Below the pieces are notes generated by a model. That model did no database searches and had not been told where the DNA came from. It worked only from the letters and a program-made list of their open reading frames with translations. Below are positions 9,518 through 18,251 of a stretch of DNA of 64,000 nt, in pieces. Position 1 is the stretch's first letter. Every line of letters begins with the position of its first letter. This stretch comes from Bradyrhizobium glycinis (GTDB taxonomy: Bacteria > Pseudomonadota > Alphaproteobacteria > Rhizobiales > Xanthobacteraceae). The stretch covers positions 1 through 64,000 of the forward strand of contig NZ_JACCHQ010000002.1 of NCBI RefSeq assembly GCF_016031655.1. The letters are read 5' to 3'. The position numbers were made by a program, and so were the translations under genes.

Positions 9518-10486
9518 TCACTCGATCACCTCGTCGGCAAACGCCAGCAAAGCCGGCGGGATGTCGAGGCCCATTGCCTTTGCCGTTTTGAGGTTGATCA
9601 CGAACTCGAACCTGGTGGGTTGCCAGATAGGCAAACTGGCCGGCTTGTCACCTCTGAGGATGCGGCCAACATACAGCCCGCCCTGCCGAAATGCGTCCGT
9701 GAGACTGTTACCATAGCTCATCAAGCCGCCAGCATCGGCAAAGTCGCGCCAAGGGTAGATGGTCGGAATGCCGGCTCGCGCCGCGAAATCCACCAGCTGA
9801 CGACGCTCCAGATTGAACAGGCGATCGGAGGTCACCAGCAGCGCATTCGCTCCGCGTTGAATCAGTTGCGCGAATGCGCTTTCCACCTCGGCAAGAGTGC
9901 GAGCCTCGAGAACGAGCAGCCGCAGCCCCGAGGCAGATGCGGCCAGGCGCACGGCACTTGGATCTGCGTTCGGATTGTCCGGGTTGACTAGCACTCCGAC
10001 CAGGGAAGCCGCGGGCAATAGCGCACGCAGCAATTCGAACCGCTTCGGCTCCAATGCACTCACCTGGAACGATACGCCCGTGGCGTTGCCGCCTGGCCGG
10101 TTGATGGTGGCAACGAGACCCATGGCAACGGGATCAAGACCCACGACAAACACGATCGGAATTTGCGAGGTCGCCGCCTTGGCGGCCAGCGCTCCGCCAT
10201 TGTCGGCCGTAAAGATTACGGCAACCTGCTTCCGCACGAGCTCGGCCGCGGCCTCTCGCAAATCTTCGTTTGGGTTGGGCCAACGCCCTTCAACCAGAAG
10301 ATTCTCGCCTTCGACAAATCCCATTTGCTTGAGACCGCGACGGAACGCGGTGCCGAACGCCTCCGTCCCCGGGCTCGGGCGATTCAGAGAGCCGACCACC
10401 GGTATCGCGGATTTTTGCGCCTGAGCCGGAAGCGGGAACGCGAGCGCCGCGCTGCCGAAGGCCTTGATGAACTCGCGCCGTCTCAT
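9518..10486 (-). CDS. ABC transporter substrate-binding protein, ABC_sub_bind (PF04392) type
   Basis: The 322-residue protein starts MRRREFIKAFGSAALAFPLPAQAQ, a twin-arginine-like signal peptide, and then follows the ABC_sub_bind pattern: VGSLNRPSP near the mature N-terminus, LVEGRWPNPNEDLREAAAELV, IPIVFVVGLDPVAMGLV, and a late LPIWQPTRFEFVINLKTAKAMGL. Such proteins are periplasmic, and many rhizobia encode dozens, usually without cognate permeases; their ligands are largely unknown. I chose the ATG at 10486 over a TTG at 10504 because the RRREF signal begins there and GAGGT lies upstream. No permease or ATPase is adjacent. Confidence 0.85.
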   Translation of the reverse strand: MRRREFIKAFGSAALAFPLPAQAQKSAIPVVGSLNRPSPGTEAFGTAFRRGLKQMGFVEGENLLVEGRWPNPNEDLREAAAELVRKQVAVIFTADNGGALAAKAATSQIPIVFVVGLDPVAMGLVATINRPGGNATGVSFQVSALEPKRFELLRALLPAASLVGVLVNPDNPNADPSAVRLAASASGLRLLVLEARTLAEVESAFAQLIQRGANALLVTSDRLFNLERRQLVDFAARAGIPTIYPWRDFADAGGLMSYGNSLTDAFRQGGLYVGRILRGDKPASLPIWQPTRFEFVINLKTAKAMGLDIPPALLAFADEVIE

Positions 10487-10650
10487 ACCATCGTGACCTC
10501 GCAAATCCTCGCGGTCGCCAGACTAGCATATGGGCACCGTTCCGGGGAGTTTGCCGTCAGCGGCTGACCGAGAAGAATCGGATGGCTGCTTCAACTTATG
10601 ACGAAGCCGCCATTGAGGAAGAGGGACTGGCGGTTACACAGCTCGCAGTC

Positions 10651-10744
10651 TCGTAGGTGGGCAAAGCGAAGCGTGCCCACGCGCTCTCTCAAACCATTGA
10701 TAGATGGTGGGCACGGCGCAAGTGCGCCTTTGCCCACCCTACGA
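10651..10744. repeat. Palindromic dispersed repeat, GTGGGCAAAG family (copy 1)
   Basis: Two inverted-repeat arms: GTGGGCAAAGCGAAGCGTGCCCAC at the left and GGTGGGCACGGCGC...TTTGCCCACCCTACGA at the right, separated by about 25 bp. Each arm is itself a stem-loop. The same element recurs in reverse orientation at 63758-63842. The rest of the 10487-10771 gap shows nothing recognisable. Confidence 0.8.
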
Positions 10745-10771
10745 TTCCGAGTTCGCCGAAAGAGCGCCGTC

Positions 10772-11983
10772 TCACGTCCCGCGCAACAGCTCGCTCGCCA
10801 CGACCCAGTCGTTGCCGTCGAACTGCAGCATGTAGCCGTCCTTGATCGGGCGGAAATCCTGCGGCGTGGTGTTGAGGGTGATGCCGGGCATCAGGAGCGA
10901 CAGCGGCACGCTCTTCAGGTTTGCCGCCTGCGCCATGATGTTCTCGCGCGTCAAATTGTCCTTGCACTGCTTCAGCAGCACCACCAGCGCCTCGGCGACG
11001 GTGTAGCCGTAGAGGCCGGCGACGTTGTTGATGTCGGCATTGGGCAGGCGCTTCTTCATGAAGTCGATATAGGCCGTCATCGCCGGATCGTCCTTCGGCG
11101 CCTCGACGAAGGGCTTGAGAGCGCCAAGCGACAGCACACCCTTGCCGGCCTCCAGGCCAGCCGGCGCCATCACGGTAGCCTTATTGGCGCAGCCGGAGGC
11201 GAGAAAGCGCGTCGGCTGCCAGCCGACCTCGTGCGCCTTGCGGATCGCCTGCGCGCAGGCCCGCGGCGTCACCGAATAGATCATGAAGACGTCGGCCTTG
11301 GTATTGGCGAGCGTCAGGACCTGGGAATCGACGGTGGGGTCGGCGACCTCGAAGCTCGAGGCCATCGCGATCGCCTTGTCGGCGTCGGCACCGAGCGCCT
11401 CCTTGACGCCGCGAAGATATTCCTTGCCGGCGTCGTCGTTCTGGTAGAGCACCGCAAAGCGTGCATTCGGGTTCTTGGCGCGGGCATAAGCGACGTCGAT
11501 CGCGGCCTCGCTGGTGTAGTTCGGCGCCCAGGGCAGCGCGATCGACCAGGGCATGTTGGCGGGATCGTTCCACTTCGAGGCCGAGCTGATCAGGAAGATC
11601 TGCGGCACCTTGTTGCTGTTGAGATATTTTGCGATTGCCGAGCTCGGCGCCGTGCCCATGGTGGCGAAGATGAAGGCGACGCCGTCGCCTTCGACAAGGC
11701 GCCGCGCGGCTTCCATGGTCTTGGGCGGCGAGAACGCATCGTCGAGCGAGATCAGGTTGAGCTTGCGGCCGCCAACGCCGCCCTTCTCGTTGATCTCGTC
11801 GAAGTAGGCGGAGATCACCCGTCCCGTGATGCTGAGCGGCGAGGCCGGGCCGCTATAGGGCATGGTGTTGCCGATCTTGATCTCGGTGTCGCTGACACCA
11901 GGGCCGTAGGACTTTTGCGCGGAGACAGGGGCGGACACGCAGGCGGCAGCCAGCGCTGCGGCCAGGGCCAAAGCGGCTTTCAT
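10772..11983 (-). CDS. Branched-chain amino acid-type ABC transporter substrate-binding protein
   Basis: This is a 403-residue periplasmic protein with a Sec signal peptide (about residues 1-23, ending VSAQ) and a LivJ/LivK-like fold (Peripla_BP_6): IKIGNTMPYSGPAS at the mature N-terminus, YFDEINEKGGVGGRKLNLI, then FAVLYQNDDAGKEYL. This subgroup binds amino acids, amides, urea or aromatic acids, so the ligand cannot be named. The start at 11983 follows GGGGAG at ideal spacing; the 13-residue upstream extension is discarded. No liv permease or ATPase genes are adjacent. Confidence 0.88.
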   Translation of the reverse strand: MKAALALAAALAAACVSAPVSAQKSYGPGVSDTEIKIGNTMPYSGPASPLSITGRVISAYFDEINEKGGVGGRKLNLISLDDAFSPPKTMEAARRLVEGDGVAFIFATMGTAPSSAIAKYLNSNKVPQIFLISSASKWNDPANMPWSIALPWAPNYTSEAAIDVAYARAKNPNARFAVLYQNDDAGKEYLRGVKEALGADADKAIAMASSFEVADPTVDSQVLTLANTKADVFMIYSVTPRACAQAIRKAHEVGWQPTRFLASGCANKATVMAPAGLEAGKGVLSLGALKPFVEAPKDDPAMTAYIDFMKKRLPNADINNVAGLYGYTVAEALVVLLKQCKDNLTRENIMAQAANLKSVPLSLLMPGITLNTTPQDFRPIKDGYMLQFDGNDWVVASELLRGT

Positions 11984-12026
11984 GGTTTCTCCCCGATGAT
12001 CATCGCCGTGCGAGACGGTCACTCGG

Positions 12027-12048
12027 CGTGCTGCTTCTTGTCAGCACG
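12027..12048 (-). terminator. 7-bp stem hairpin after the HdeD-family gene
   Basis: CGTGCTG and CAGCACG flank an 8-nt loop, about 57 bases past the HdeD-family stop and upstream of the binding-protein gene. It lacks a U-tract, so a terminator role is only plausible. Confidence 0.3.
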
Positions 12049-12104
12049 TCAGCTCAGCGGAGTTCCGCAAAAGGGTCTTGCGTCGAGTTGCTGATGGCGT
12101 TGCG

Positions 12105-12680
12105 CTAGCCGCGCCGCTTCAAGGCGAAGCCCAAGCTGATCCAGCCGGCGCCGGCCATGATGAGGTCGATACCGAGGAACAGGCCGAGGATATAGACGCT
12201 GTTCACCGGCCAGCGCGCCACGATCAACAAGCCGAGCAGCAGCGTGACGGCGCCCGAGAGCGCGACCCACACCCACGGACTCTCGCGCTTCATGCTGAAG
12301 GCGAGAAACAGCCGCACCGCGCCCGAGGCGATCAGCGACGCGCCCAGGAACAACGTCAGCAGGACTGCCGCGAATAGCGGGTTCGCGAAGGTCAGGAAAC
12401 CGGCGACGACATAGAGCACGCCGAGGAGGGCCCAGATCAGAAACTTGCCCCAGCTCTTCAGCTGGAATGCGCCGATGATCTCAGTCACGCCGGCGACGAT
12501 CATCATGGCGCCGACCACGATCACGCTCGCCACCGTCGCCATCACCATGCTGCCGAGCGCAACGAAGCCGGCGATCAGATAGACGACGCCGAGTGCGACG
12601 ATCCAGCCCCATTTGGCATGCAGCGAAGCGATGCCGGAGCCGAGGCTCGCATGGGGAGACGTATCGGAGGCACTGGTCAT
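12105..12680 (-). CDS. HdeD-family (DUF308) membrane protein
   Basis: The 191-residue product has six predicted hydrophobic helices in three pairs: near 24-45, 48-70, 78-95, 100-122, 135-155 and 160-180. Each pair has the small-residue-rich pattern of DUF308/HdeD repeats (GVVYLIAGFVALGS, GVLYVVAGFLTFANP, GAVTLLLGLLIVARWP). HdeD is linked to acid resistance in enterobacteria; in alphaproteobacteria the role is unknown. The start at 12680 has GGAG upstream, and the longer form from 12716 lacks one. It lies 129 bp downstream of the Rieske/FAD gene on the same strand. Confidence 0.85.
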   Translation of the reverse strand: MTSASDTSPHASLGSGIASLHAKWGWIVALGVVYLIAGFVALGSMVMATVASVIVVGAMMIVAGVTEIIGAFQLKSWGKFLIWALLGVLYVVAGFLTFANPLFAAVLLTLFLGASLIASGAVRLFLAFSMKRESPWVWVALSGAVTLLLGLLIVARWPVNSVYILGLFLGIDLIMAGAGWISLGFALKRRG

Positions 12681-12809
12681 GGCGGCCACTCCTGCAAGCG
12701 ACGCCCGCGGGCACATGCCAAACTAACACGCACCGCACCGGGACGACAGCCAGCAAAGCACCCCTCCCGGCAGCAACATTGACGCAAATCAAGGTGAAAT
12801 GCGACGCAA

Positions 12810-14333
12810 TCAGCCGCGCGAACGCTCCATCTCCAGTTCGGCCTTGAGATTGTCGAGATCGCGATAAATCGACGCGACCGCAAGCACGCGGCCGCCCTTG
12901 CGATATGTCAGGAAACAGTCCTTTCCGGCAATGCTTCCGTCGATCGCGATGTCATCGAAGTCTTCTGCGTGGCCGACATAGTTGATCGGCACGTCATAGT
13001 GCTGGCTCCAGAATAACGGCACCGCATCGAAGCGCTCGCGCCTGCCGAGCATATTGCGCGCCGCGGTCTGCCCCTGCCGCTCCGCCACCACCCAATGCTC
13101 GACGCGGATGATTTGCCGCGAATGCGGATCGGGCCAGCGCGCGATATCGCCGGCCGCGAAGATGCCGGTGACGCTGGTCTCCAGATATTCGCTGACGCTG
13201 ACGCCACGATCGTCGGCCAGGCCAGCCTGCTCGGCGAGCGCGAGGCGCGGCTTGACGCCGATGCCGACGACGACGAGATCAGCTTCGATGACTGCGCCGC
13301 TCTTCAGCGTCGCGCGCATGCCATCGAGCTTGTCCACGGCGTCCTTCAGGTGAAAGACGACGCCGTTCTCCTCGTGCAGGGACCGCACGAAATCGCCCAT
13401 CTCGGCCCCGAGCACCTTCTGCATCGGCCGCTCGTCCGGCGCGACCACGTGCACCTCGATCTTGCGCGCCCGCAAGGACGCCGCGACCTCGAGGCCGATG
13501 AAGCTGGCACCGACCACCAGCGCGCGCCTGGCACTCCCCGCCGCCTTGATGATGGCACGGCTATCGGCGACGGAGCGCAGGGTGTGAACATGCGGCTGAT
13601 CCGCGCCGGGGATCCGGAGCTTCACCGGCTCGGCGCCGGTCGCGAGCAGCAGCCGGTCGAACGGCAGCTTATCGCCATTGCCGAGCGTGACACTGCGCGT
13701 CTTCACATCGATCGCGCAGACGTCGGTGTTGAGCCTGAGATCGATGCCCGCGTCCCGATAATAATCCTCACCGCGCAACGGCAACCAGTCCTCCGGCGCG
13801 TTCCCAGCGAGGTAATCCTTGGAGAGGTTCGGCCGGTCGACCGGCATCGCGCCGTCATTGCTGAGCATGGTGACGGCGCCGGCAAAGCCCTCGCGTCGGA
13901 GTGCCTCGGCGGCGGCGAAGCCGGCAGCACCGCCGCCGACAATGACGAATTTGTCCGGCGTCGTCGCACTGCGATGGGCGGCCCGCGGCGTCAGTGCCTC
14001 GCGCTTGCGCCGGACGATGATGTTGTCCTGATCGCGCTCGACCTCCCACACCGCCAGCGCATTCAATGCCGGCGGGCGCGTGGCTTCGCCTGATCGCAAC
14101 GAGAAGCAGGCATGATGCCAGGGACAGCGGATGGTGTCGCCCACCACCAGGCCTTCGGCGAGCGGGCCGTGATAATGGCTGCAGGCCGGCTCGATGGCAA
14201 AGATCTCGCCGCCGGCCTGCACCAGCAGGACGTCTTCCTCGCCGACCTGACCAAGCAATTTGCCGTCCTTGAACGCGGTCAGCGACACGCCTTTGCTCAG
14301 ATCGGGTCCGCTCGGCTTCTTGTTCTCGGCCAT
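12810..14333 (-). CDS. Rieske [2Fe-2S]/FAD-dependent NAD(P) oxidoreductase (AIFM3-like)
   Basis: This 507-residue protein fuses a Rieske domain with a pyridine nucleotide-disulphide oxidoreductase module. The Rieske ligands are C51-S-H53 and C70-P-W-H73. The FAD-binding GGGAAG motif is at about 133-138 and the NAD-binding GASFIGLEVAA motif near 255-265; a GIFAAGDIA segment marks the second FAD contact. This domain order is that of AIFM3-type proteins and of ferredoxin reductases of Rieske oxygenase systems. The gene begins 28 bp after folE on the same strand, with GGAGG before the ATG. The electron acceptor is unknown, and no partner oxygenase lies nearby. Confidence 0.88.
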   Translation of the reverse strand: MAENKKPSGPDLSKGVSLTAFKDGKLLGQVGEEDVLLVQAGGEIFAIEPACSHYHGPLAEGLVVGDTIRCPWHHACFSLRSGEATRPPALNALAVWEVERDQDNIIVRRKREALTPRAAHRSATTPDKFVIVGGGAAGFAAAEALRREGFAGAVTMLSNDGAMPVDRPNLSKDYLAGNAPEDWLPLRGEDYYRDAGIDLRLNTDVCAIDVKTRSVTLGNGDKLPFDRLLLATGAEPVKLRIPGADQPHVHTLRSVADSRAIIKAAGSARRALVVGASFIGLEVAASLRARKIEVHVVAPDERPMQKVLGAEMGDFVRSLHEENGVVFHLKDAVDKLDGMRATLKSGAVIEADLVVVGIGVKPRLALAEQAGLADDRGVSVSEYLETSVTGIFAAGDIARWPDPHSRQIIRVEHWVVAERQGQTAARNMLGRRERFDAVPLFWSQHYDVPINYVGHAEDFDDIAIDGSIAGKDCFLTYRKGGRVLAVASIYRDLDNLKAELEMERSRG

Positions 14334-14361
14334 GGCAACGCCTCCTTCTTGCGCACGCGGA

Positions 14362-14988
14362 TCAATCATCCGAATTGGCGAGCCCCAGCAGCTCCTGGCG
14401 CGTCAGCGCATTGTCGCGGAACACCCCCAACATGCGGCTGGTGACGAGATCGGTCCCGGGCTTGTGCGCGCCGCGGGTGGTCATGCAGTGATGCGTCGCC
14501 TTGATGATGACTCCGACGCCTTCCGGATTGAGCACATCGTTGATGGTATTGGCGATCTGAGCCGTCATCTTCTCCTGGATCTGGAGCCGTTTCGCGTAGA
14601 CGTCCACCACGCGCGCAAGCTTGCTGATGCCGACGACGCGCCCCTGCGGAATATAGGCGACCCAGGCGCGACCGACGATCGGCGCCATGTGGTGCTCGCA
14701 ATGGCTCTCGAAGCGAACGCCGCGCAGCACGATCATCTCGTCATAGCCTTCGATCTCCTCGAAGGTCTTTTGCAGGATTTCGGTGGGGTCCTGCGCGTAT
14801 CCGGAAAAATACTCCTCGAAAGCGCGTGCAACGCGATTAGGTGTCTCGCGCAGACTGTCGCGCGAGGGATCATCGCCGGCCCAACGGATCATGGTCCGGA
14901 TCGCCTGTTCGACCTCCGCCCTATCAGGCCGATCGGACGGCGTCTGCGCCACCGCGACACGTTCCAGCTTGCGCACTGGTGACTTCAT
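14362..14988 (-). CDS. folE: GTP cyclohydrolase I
   Basis: The 208-residue product carries the zinc and catalytic motifs of type IA GTP cyclohydrolase: [19 protein letters not shown] with the first Cys/His ligands, [20 protein letters not shown], and [13 protein letters not shown] with the second Cys. It converts GTP to 7,8-dihydroneopterin triphosphate, the first step to folate and pterins. The start is the ATG at 14988 with GGAGG six bases upstream; a TTG one codon earlier is rejected. It is likely co-transcribed with the Rieske/FAD oxidoreductase, although no metabolic link is obvious. Confidence 0.95.
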   Translation of the reverse strand: MKSPVRKLERVAVAQTPSDRPDRAEVEQAIRTMIRWAGDDPSRDSLRETPNRVARAFEEYFSGYAQDPTEILQKTFEEIEGYDEMIVLRGVRFESHCEHHMAPIVGRAWVAYIPQGRVVGISKLARVVDVYAKRLQIQEKMTAQIANTINDVLNPEGVGVIIKATHHCMTTRGAHKPGTDLVTSRMLGVFRDNALTRQELLGLANSDD

Positions 14989-15154
14989 CAAGATCCTCCC
15001 TGCAACGAGCCCGCATATGGAAGCGGGCCCACAGCTTGGACGACTGCAATCGGAAAAGGTTCCCGGAAGTCAGGGAAATTTGGAGAACCGGGACGGCCGA
15101 GCGCCAGCGCGCCAATACCTTGGTGAGGAGCCCCCGAACGCGCGTCGGCACTCC

Positions 15155-16048
15155 CTATGACGCAGCCGCCTTGCGCACGTCGATCACGGCCTGCGCCCAT
15201 TCGGCCGGCCGCTCCTGCGGCAGATTATGACCGGCATCGGTGAAGACGCGCCGCTCGAAAAACCCCTCGAACTTGCGCGCGTGGTGGGCGGTGCCCGGAT
15301 TGACGCCGTCGCTGTCGCCGTCGATCGCAATCGTTGGGACACGGATCGGCGGCTGCGCGGCGAGCCTTGCCTCGATCGCCGCATAGGCGGGATCGCCGGC
15401 CACCAGCGCGTAGCGATGGCGATAGGAGTGGATCACGACATCGACGAAATCGGGATTGTCGAAGGACGCGGCGCTCCGCTCGAACGTTGCGTCGTCGAAG
15501 GCCCATTTCGGCGACCACATCGTCCAGAGCTGACGGGCAAAGCCGCGGCGGTTGCGCTCCAGCGCGCGGCGGCCGCGCTCGTTGTGGAAGAGATATTGAT
15601 ACCAGAACGCCGCCTCCTCCGGCGGCGAAGCCGGCTCCATGGCGAGGGCGATGTTCTGGATGTTGTAGGAATTGCCGGAGACGAGACCAATCACGCGCTC
15701 CGGATAGAGCGCCGAGACCACGCAGGCGGCGCGCCCGCCCCAATCATAGCCGCCGACGATTGCGCGCTTGATTCCGAGCGCATCCATGAAGGCCAAGAGA
15801 TCGGCGCCGAGCGCCGCCTGCTCCCCGGAGCGCAGCGTCTCGGGGGAACGAAACCGCGTCGGCCCGTAGCCGCGCAGCCAGGGCACCAGCACGCGCGCGC
15901 CGGCCTCGGCGATGACAGGCGCGGTCTCGGCATAGGCGTTCACGTCATAGGGAAAGCCGTGGCCCATGATGCAGGGCCAGCCGTCCGGTGCACCGTATTC
16001 GCGATAAGCGATGTCGAGGACGTCGGTGGCGATGGTTTTTTGTTGCAT
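15155..16048 (-). CDS. Alpha/beta hydrolase (epoxide hydrolase/haloalkane dehalogenase-like)
   Basis: The 297-residue protein shows the oxyanion HGFPYD segment (30-35), the nucleophile elbow GGYDWGG with D102, and a C-terminal GHNLPQERP segment with the catalytic His. An Asp nucleophile instead of Ser is typical of epoxide hydrolases, haloalkane and fluoroacetate dehalogenases. The substrate cannot be predicted. It is flanked by a 155-bp spacer with no recognisable feature on the folE side and a palindromic repeat upstream, so it is probably monocistronic. Confidence 0.85.
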   Translation of the reverse strand: MQQKTIATDVLDIAYREYGAPDGWPCIMGHGFPYDVNAYAETAPVIAEAGARVLVPWLRGYGPTRFRSPETLRSGEQAALGADLLAFMDALGIKRAIVGGYDWGGRAACVVSALYPERVIGLVSGNSYNIQNIALAMEPASPPEEAAFWYQYLFHNERGRRALERNRRGFARQLWTMWSPKWAFDDATFERSAASFDNPDFVDVVIHSYRHRYALVAGDPAYAAIEARLAAQPPIRVPTIAIDGDSDGVNPGTAHHARKFEGFFERRVFTDAGHNLPQERPAEWAQAVIDVRKAAAS

Positions 16049-16073
16049 GATTTGCTCACGGCGTGGGGATGTC

Positions 16074-16154
16074 GTAGCCCGGATGGAGCGGAGCGTAATC
16101 CGGGGAAGCCAGCATCCGCGAATCCCGGATTGCGCTTCGCTCCATCCGGGCTAC
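16074..16154. repeat. Palindromic dispersed repeat, GTAGCCCGGATGGAGCG family (copy 1)
   Basis: GTAGCCCGGATGGAGCGGAGCG at the left is answered by GCGCTTCGCTCCATCCGGGCTAC at the right. The loop contains a second short inverted segment (AATCCGGGG ... CCCGGATT). A second copy lies at 30891-30976. It lies between the alpha/beta hydrolase start and the HD-domain gene stop. Confidence 0.8.
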
Positions 16155-16165
16155 AAGATCGCAGC

Positions 16166-16993
16166 CTATTTCTGCGGACCGGACAGCGAGATGTCGCGTT
16201 CGGCGCGGAACACGTTGCTGTAGAGGTTGGCGATCCATTGCCGGCCGATCTCAGTCTTGTTGAGATAGCCGATCTCGGTCTGGATGTGCGGTGCGACGCT
16301 GTTCCAATAGAATTGCGGGTAGCGGTTCACGATGTCGGCGGGCGAGTCGTAGCCGAGCTGGCGATTGATGCCGACCTCCTCGAACTCGTAATAGAGCGCG
16401 TTGGCCTTGCGCAGATAGTTGGGATCGCCGAGCTGTCCGATGAAGTCGGCCGCACGCAGGATCGAGGCTTCGTCGTCGTATTCCTGTCCTTCACGGGCGG
16501 GAAAGCGCGTCCCCTCAATGGCGCGGGCGATCCGCTCGGAGTCGATACCGCGGATCGGGGGCAATCGCCGCCGCACAAAGAGTTTCGACCGATCGACGTG
16601 ATACAGCATCAAACTGGCATCCGATGCACCGCGCGGTAGCGACACTTTGGTCCCGGCCTCGTCGATGATGAAACCGTCTTCGTCATCCTCCGGAAACAGG
16701 CCGCGGACATAGCCAATGTCGTGCGCAAGGCAGGCGATCAGGATGTGAAGGTAGTCCTCCGCCGCAAGATGCGCATGGAGATTACGCCCCGTGAGGATCG
16801 CCTGAGCGGCCAGCGTCACGAGCATGGTATGCTCGATGTTGTGGTAGAGCGCGTCGCTGTTGCCGATACACTCCATCGCCGTGCGCGTCGAGCCCTCCAG
16901 AACCCGGGCGGAAGCTTCGTCGTACCGGCGGCGCATGAACGTACCCAGCATCTTCTCCAGGGTTTCCGCCGCCAGTCTCGGTAAGGTTATCAT
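16166..16993 (-). CDS. HD-domain metal-dependent phosphohydrolase-like protein
   Basis: This is a 275-residue protein with the HD-superfamily pattern: YHNIEHTM (H51, H55) followed by CLAHDIGYV (H91, D92), and a later Asp in EASILRAADFIGQLGD. The order H...HD...D fits metal-dependent phosphohydrolases, a group including nucleotide and cyclic-nucleotide phosphodiesterases. The exact substrate is unknown. Its upstream region (16994-17202, about 209 bp) lies between it and the lysR stop and shows no clear motif. Confidence 0.75.
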   Translation of the reverse strand: MITLPRLAAETLEKMLGTFMRRRYDEASARVLEGSTRTAMECIGNSDALYHNIEHTMLVTLAAQAILTGRNLHAHLAAEDYLHILIACLAHDIGYVRGLFPEDDEDGFIIDEAGTKVSLPRGASDASLMLYHVDRSKLFVRRRLPPIRGIDSERIARAIEGTRFPAREGQEYDDEASILRAADFIGQLGDPNYLRKANALYYEFEEVGINRQLGYDSPADIVNRYPQFYWNSVAPHIQTEIGYLNKTEIGRQWIANLYSNVFRAERDISLSGPQK

Positions 16994-17202
16994 GGATGCA
17001 GCCCCGTCCGCCGCTGGTATCCCATGCCGTCTCCCGACGTCTCATTCTTGTCTTCGACGCAGCCGGGAGCATAGCCCATCTTGGGCCGGGTGACCAAACT
17101 TCGGGACGGAAAATACGTAAATACCTTGGCGTCCCGCTGCGCAGCATCACGGTTGCCGTCACAATTCAGCACAACCCAAAGCGGCGGGGACGCGGCCGCC
17201 GC

Positions 17203-18102
17203 TCAGGGCGCGGCCAGAATATCGGCCCCGTCGGACGCGCGCGAAAGGCTTCGGGCGAGATAGAACAGCTCGACCAGCTTGCCGCGCTTGCCGGCCAGCG
17301 AGAAAATGTATTCGGGCGACTCCGCCTCGATTTCCGCGATCGCCACCTTCGCGATGCGATCGATGCGGCTCGAGCCGTGCTCCCAGACGAAGCCGACGCC
17401 AAGCCGGTTGGCGACCGCCTCCAGCATCCCCTCGCGCGTATTGACGATGATCGCCGGACTGGCGCGCAGGTTGACGGCGCGAAACGCCCTGTCCACGGCG
17501 CGCTGCGTCGCGGAATCCCGGGTGCGGAACACCAGCGGATATTGCATGAGGCCGGCGATAGACACGCGCGACTGGCGGCTGAGATCGTGAACGGGATGGC
17601 AGATCGCAACGACGCGCTGCTGCACGCAGGCCTCGCGCCGGAAGCGGTTGTCCTGCGGCACCTCCGGCAATACGGCGACGTCGACGCGCTGGTCCACCAC
17701 GGCGGCCATGATCGCCGACCAGCTGCCGATCTCGATGTTGATTTGGATTTTCGGATACAGGTTGCGGAACGCCGCAATCAACGCCATGCCGGGCATGGCG
17801 TTGCCGAGCCCGATGCGAAGCTCGCCCCCCGTGAGCTCGTCGCGCTGCTGCAGAATGGCGAGCGCATCCGCCTCGACGGCTTGCATGCGGCTCGTTGCGG
17901 CATAGAGCCGCCGGCACAGTGACGTCGCGATCAGGGTCTGGCCGTGCCGGTCGAACAGCGCCACCCCGAACTCGGCCTCGAGATCGCGCACCAGCTGCGC
18001 AACGGCCGGCTGCGATACCCCGAGCCGCCTCGCCGCGGCGGCAAAGCTGCCGGTCTCGAACACCGCATTGACCGCTCGGACACGAGACGACGTCAACGCC
18101 AC
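17203..18102 (-). CDS. LysR-family transcriptional regulator
   Basis: The 299-residue product begins with the LysR helix-turn-helix (VRAVNAVFETGSFAAAARRL, GVSQPAVAQLVRDLE) and continues into a periplasmic-binding-like effector domain (LRIGLGNAMPGMALI onwards). The start is inferred as GTG at 18102; the frame runs open to 18276 but the extra 58 residues overlap the promoter of the divergent ABC operon and look unlike a protein. LysR regulators usually control the adjacent divergent operon, so the most probable target is the Ugp-like importer. The inducer is unknown. Confidence 0.88.
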   Translation of the reverse strand: MALTSSRVRAVNAVFETGSFAAAARRLGVSQPAVAQLVRDLEAEFGVALFDRHGQTLIATSLCRRLYAATSRMQAVEADALAILQQRDELTGGELRIGLGNAMPGMALIAAFRNLYPKIQINIEIGSWSAIMAAVVDQRVDVAVLPEVPQDNRFRREACVQQRVVAICHPVHDLSRQSRVSIAGLMQYPLVFRTRDSATQRAVDRAFRAVNLRASPAIIVNTREGMLEAVANRLGVGFVWEHGSSRIDRIAKVAIAEIEAESPEYIFSLAGKRGKLVELFYLARSLSRASDGADILAAP

Positions 18103-18251
18103 GACAACAACCCCAGATCGATATTCCCCGCGGACCCGGCGAAAGCAAAACCTGGGATGACCATAAGGAAGGCCATTGACCGTTATGTGAATGTCAGACG
18201 CGCTTCCTACTCCTGATGCGCCGCAAACGGACCAGCAGGGGATCAGCGCGC
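18103..18251. promoter_or_regulatory. Divergent regulatory region between lysR and the Ugp-like operon
   Basis: The 149-bp gap should carry both promoters and the LysR-binding site. It is more AT-rich than its neighbours around 18150-18200. A TTGACC near 18176 could be a -35 element for the importer, but no good -10 follows. ATAAGGAAGGCCATTGACCGTTAT contains an imperfect dyad. None is strong enough to define an operator. Confidence 0.35.
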
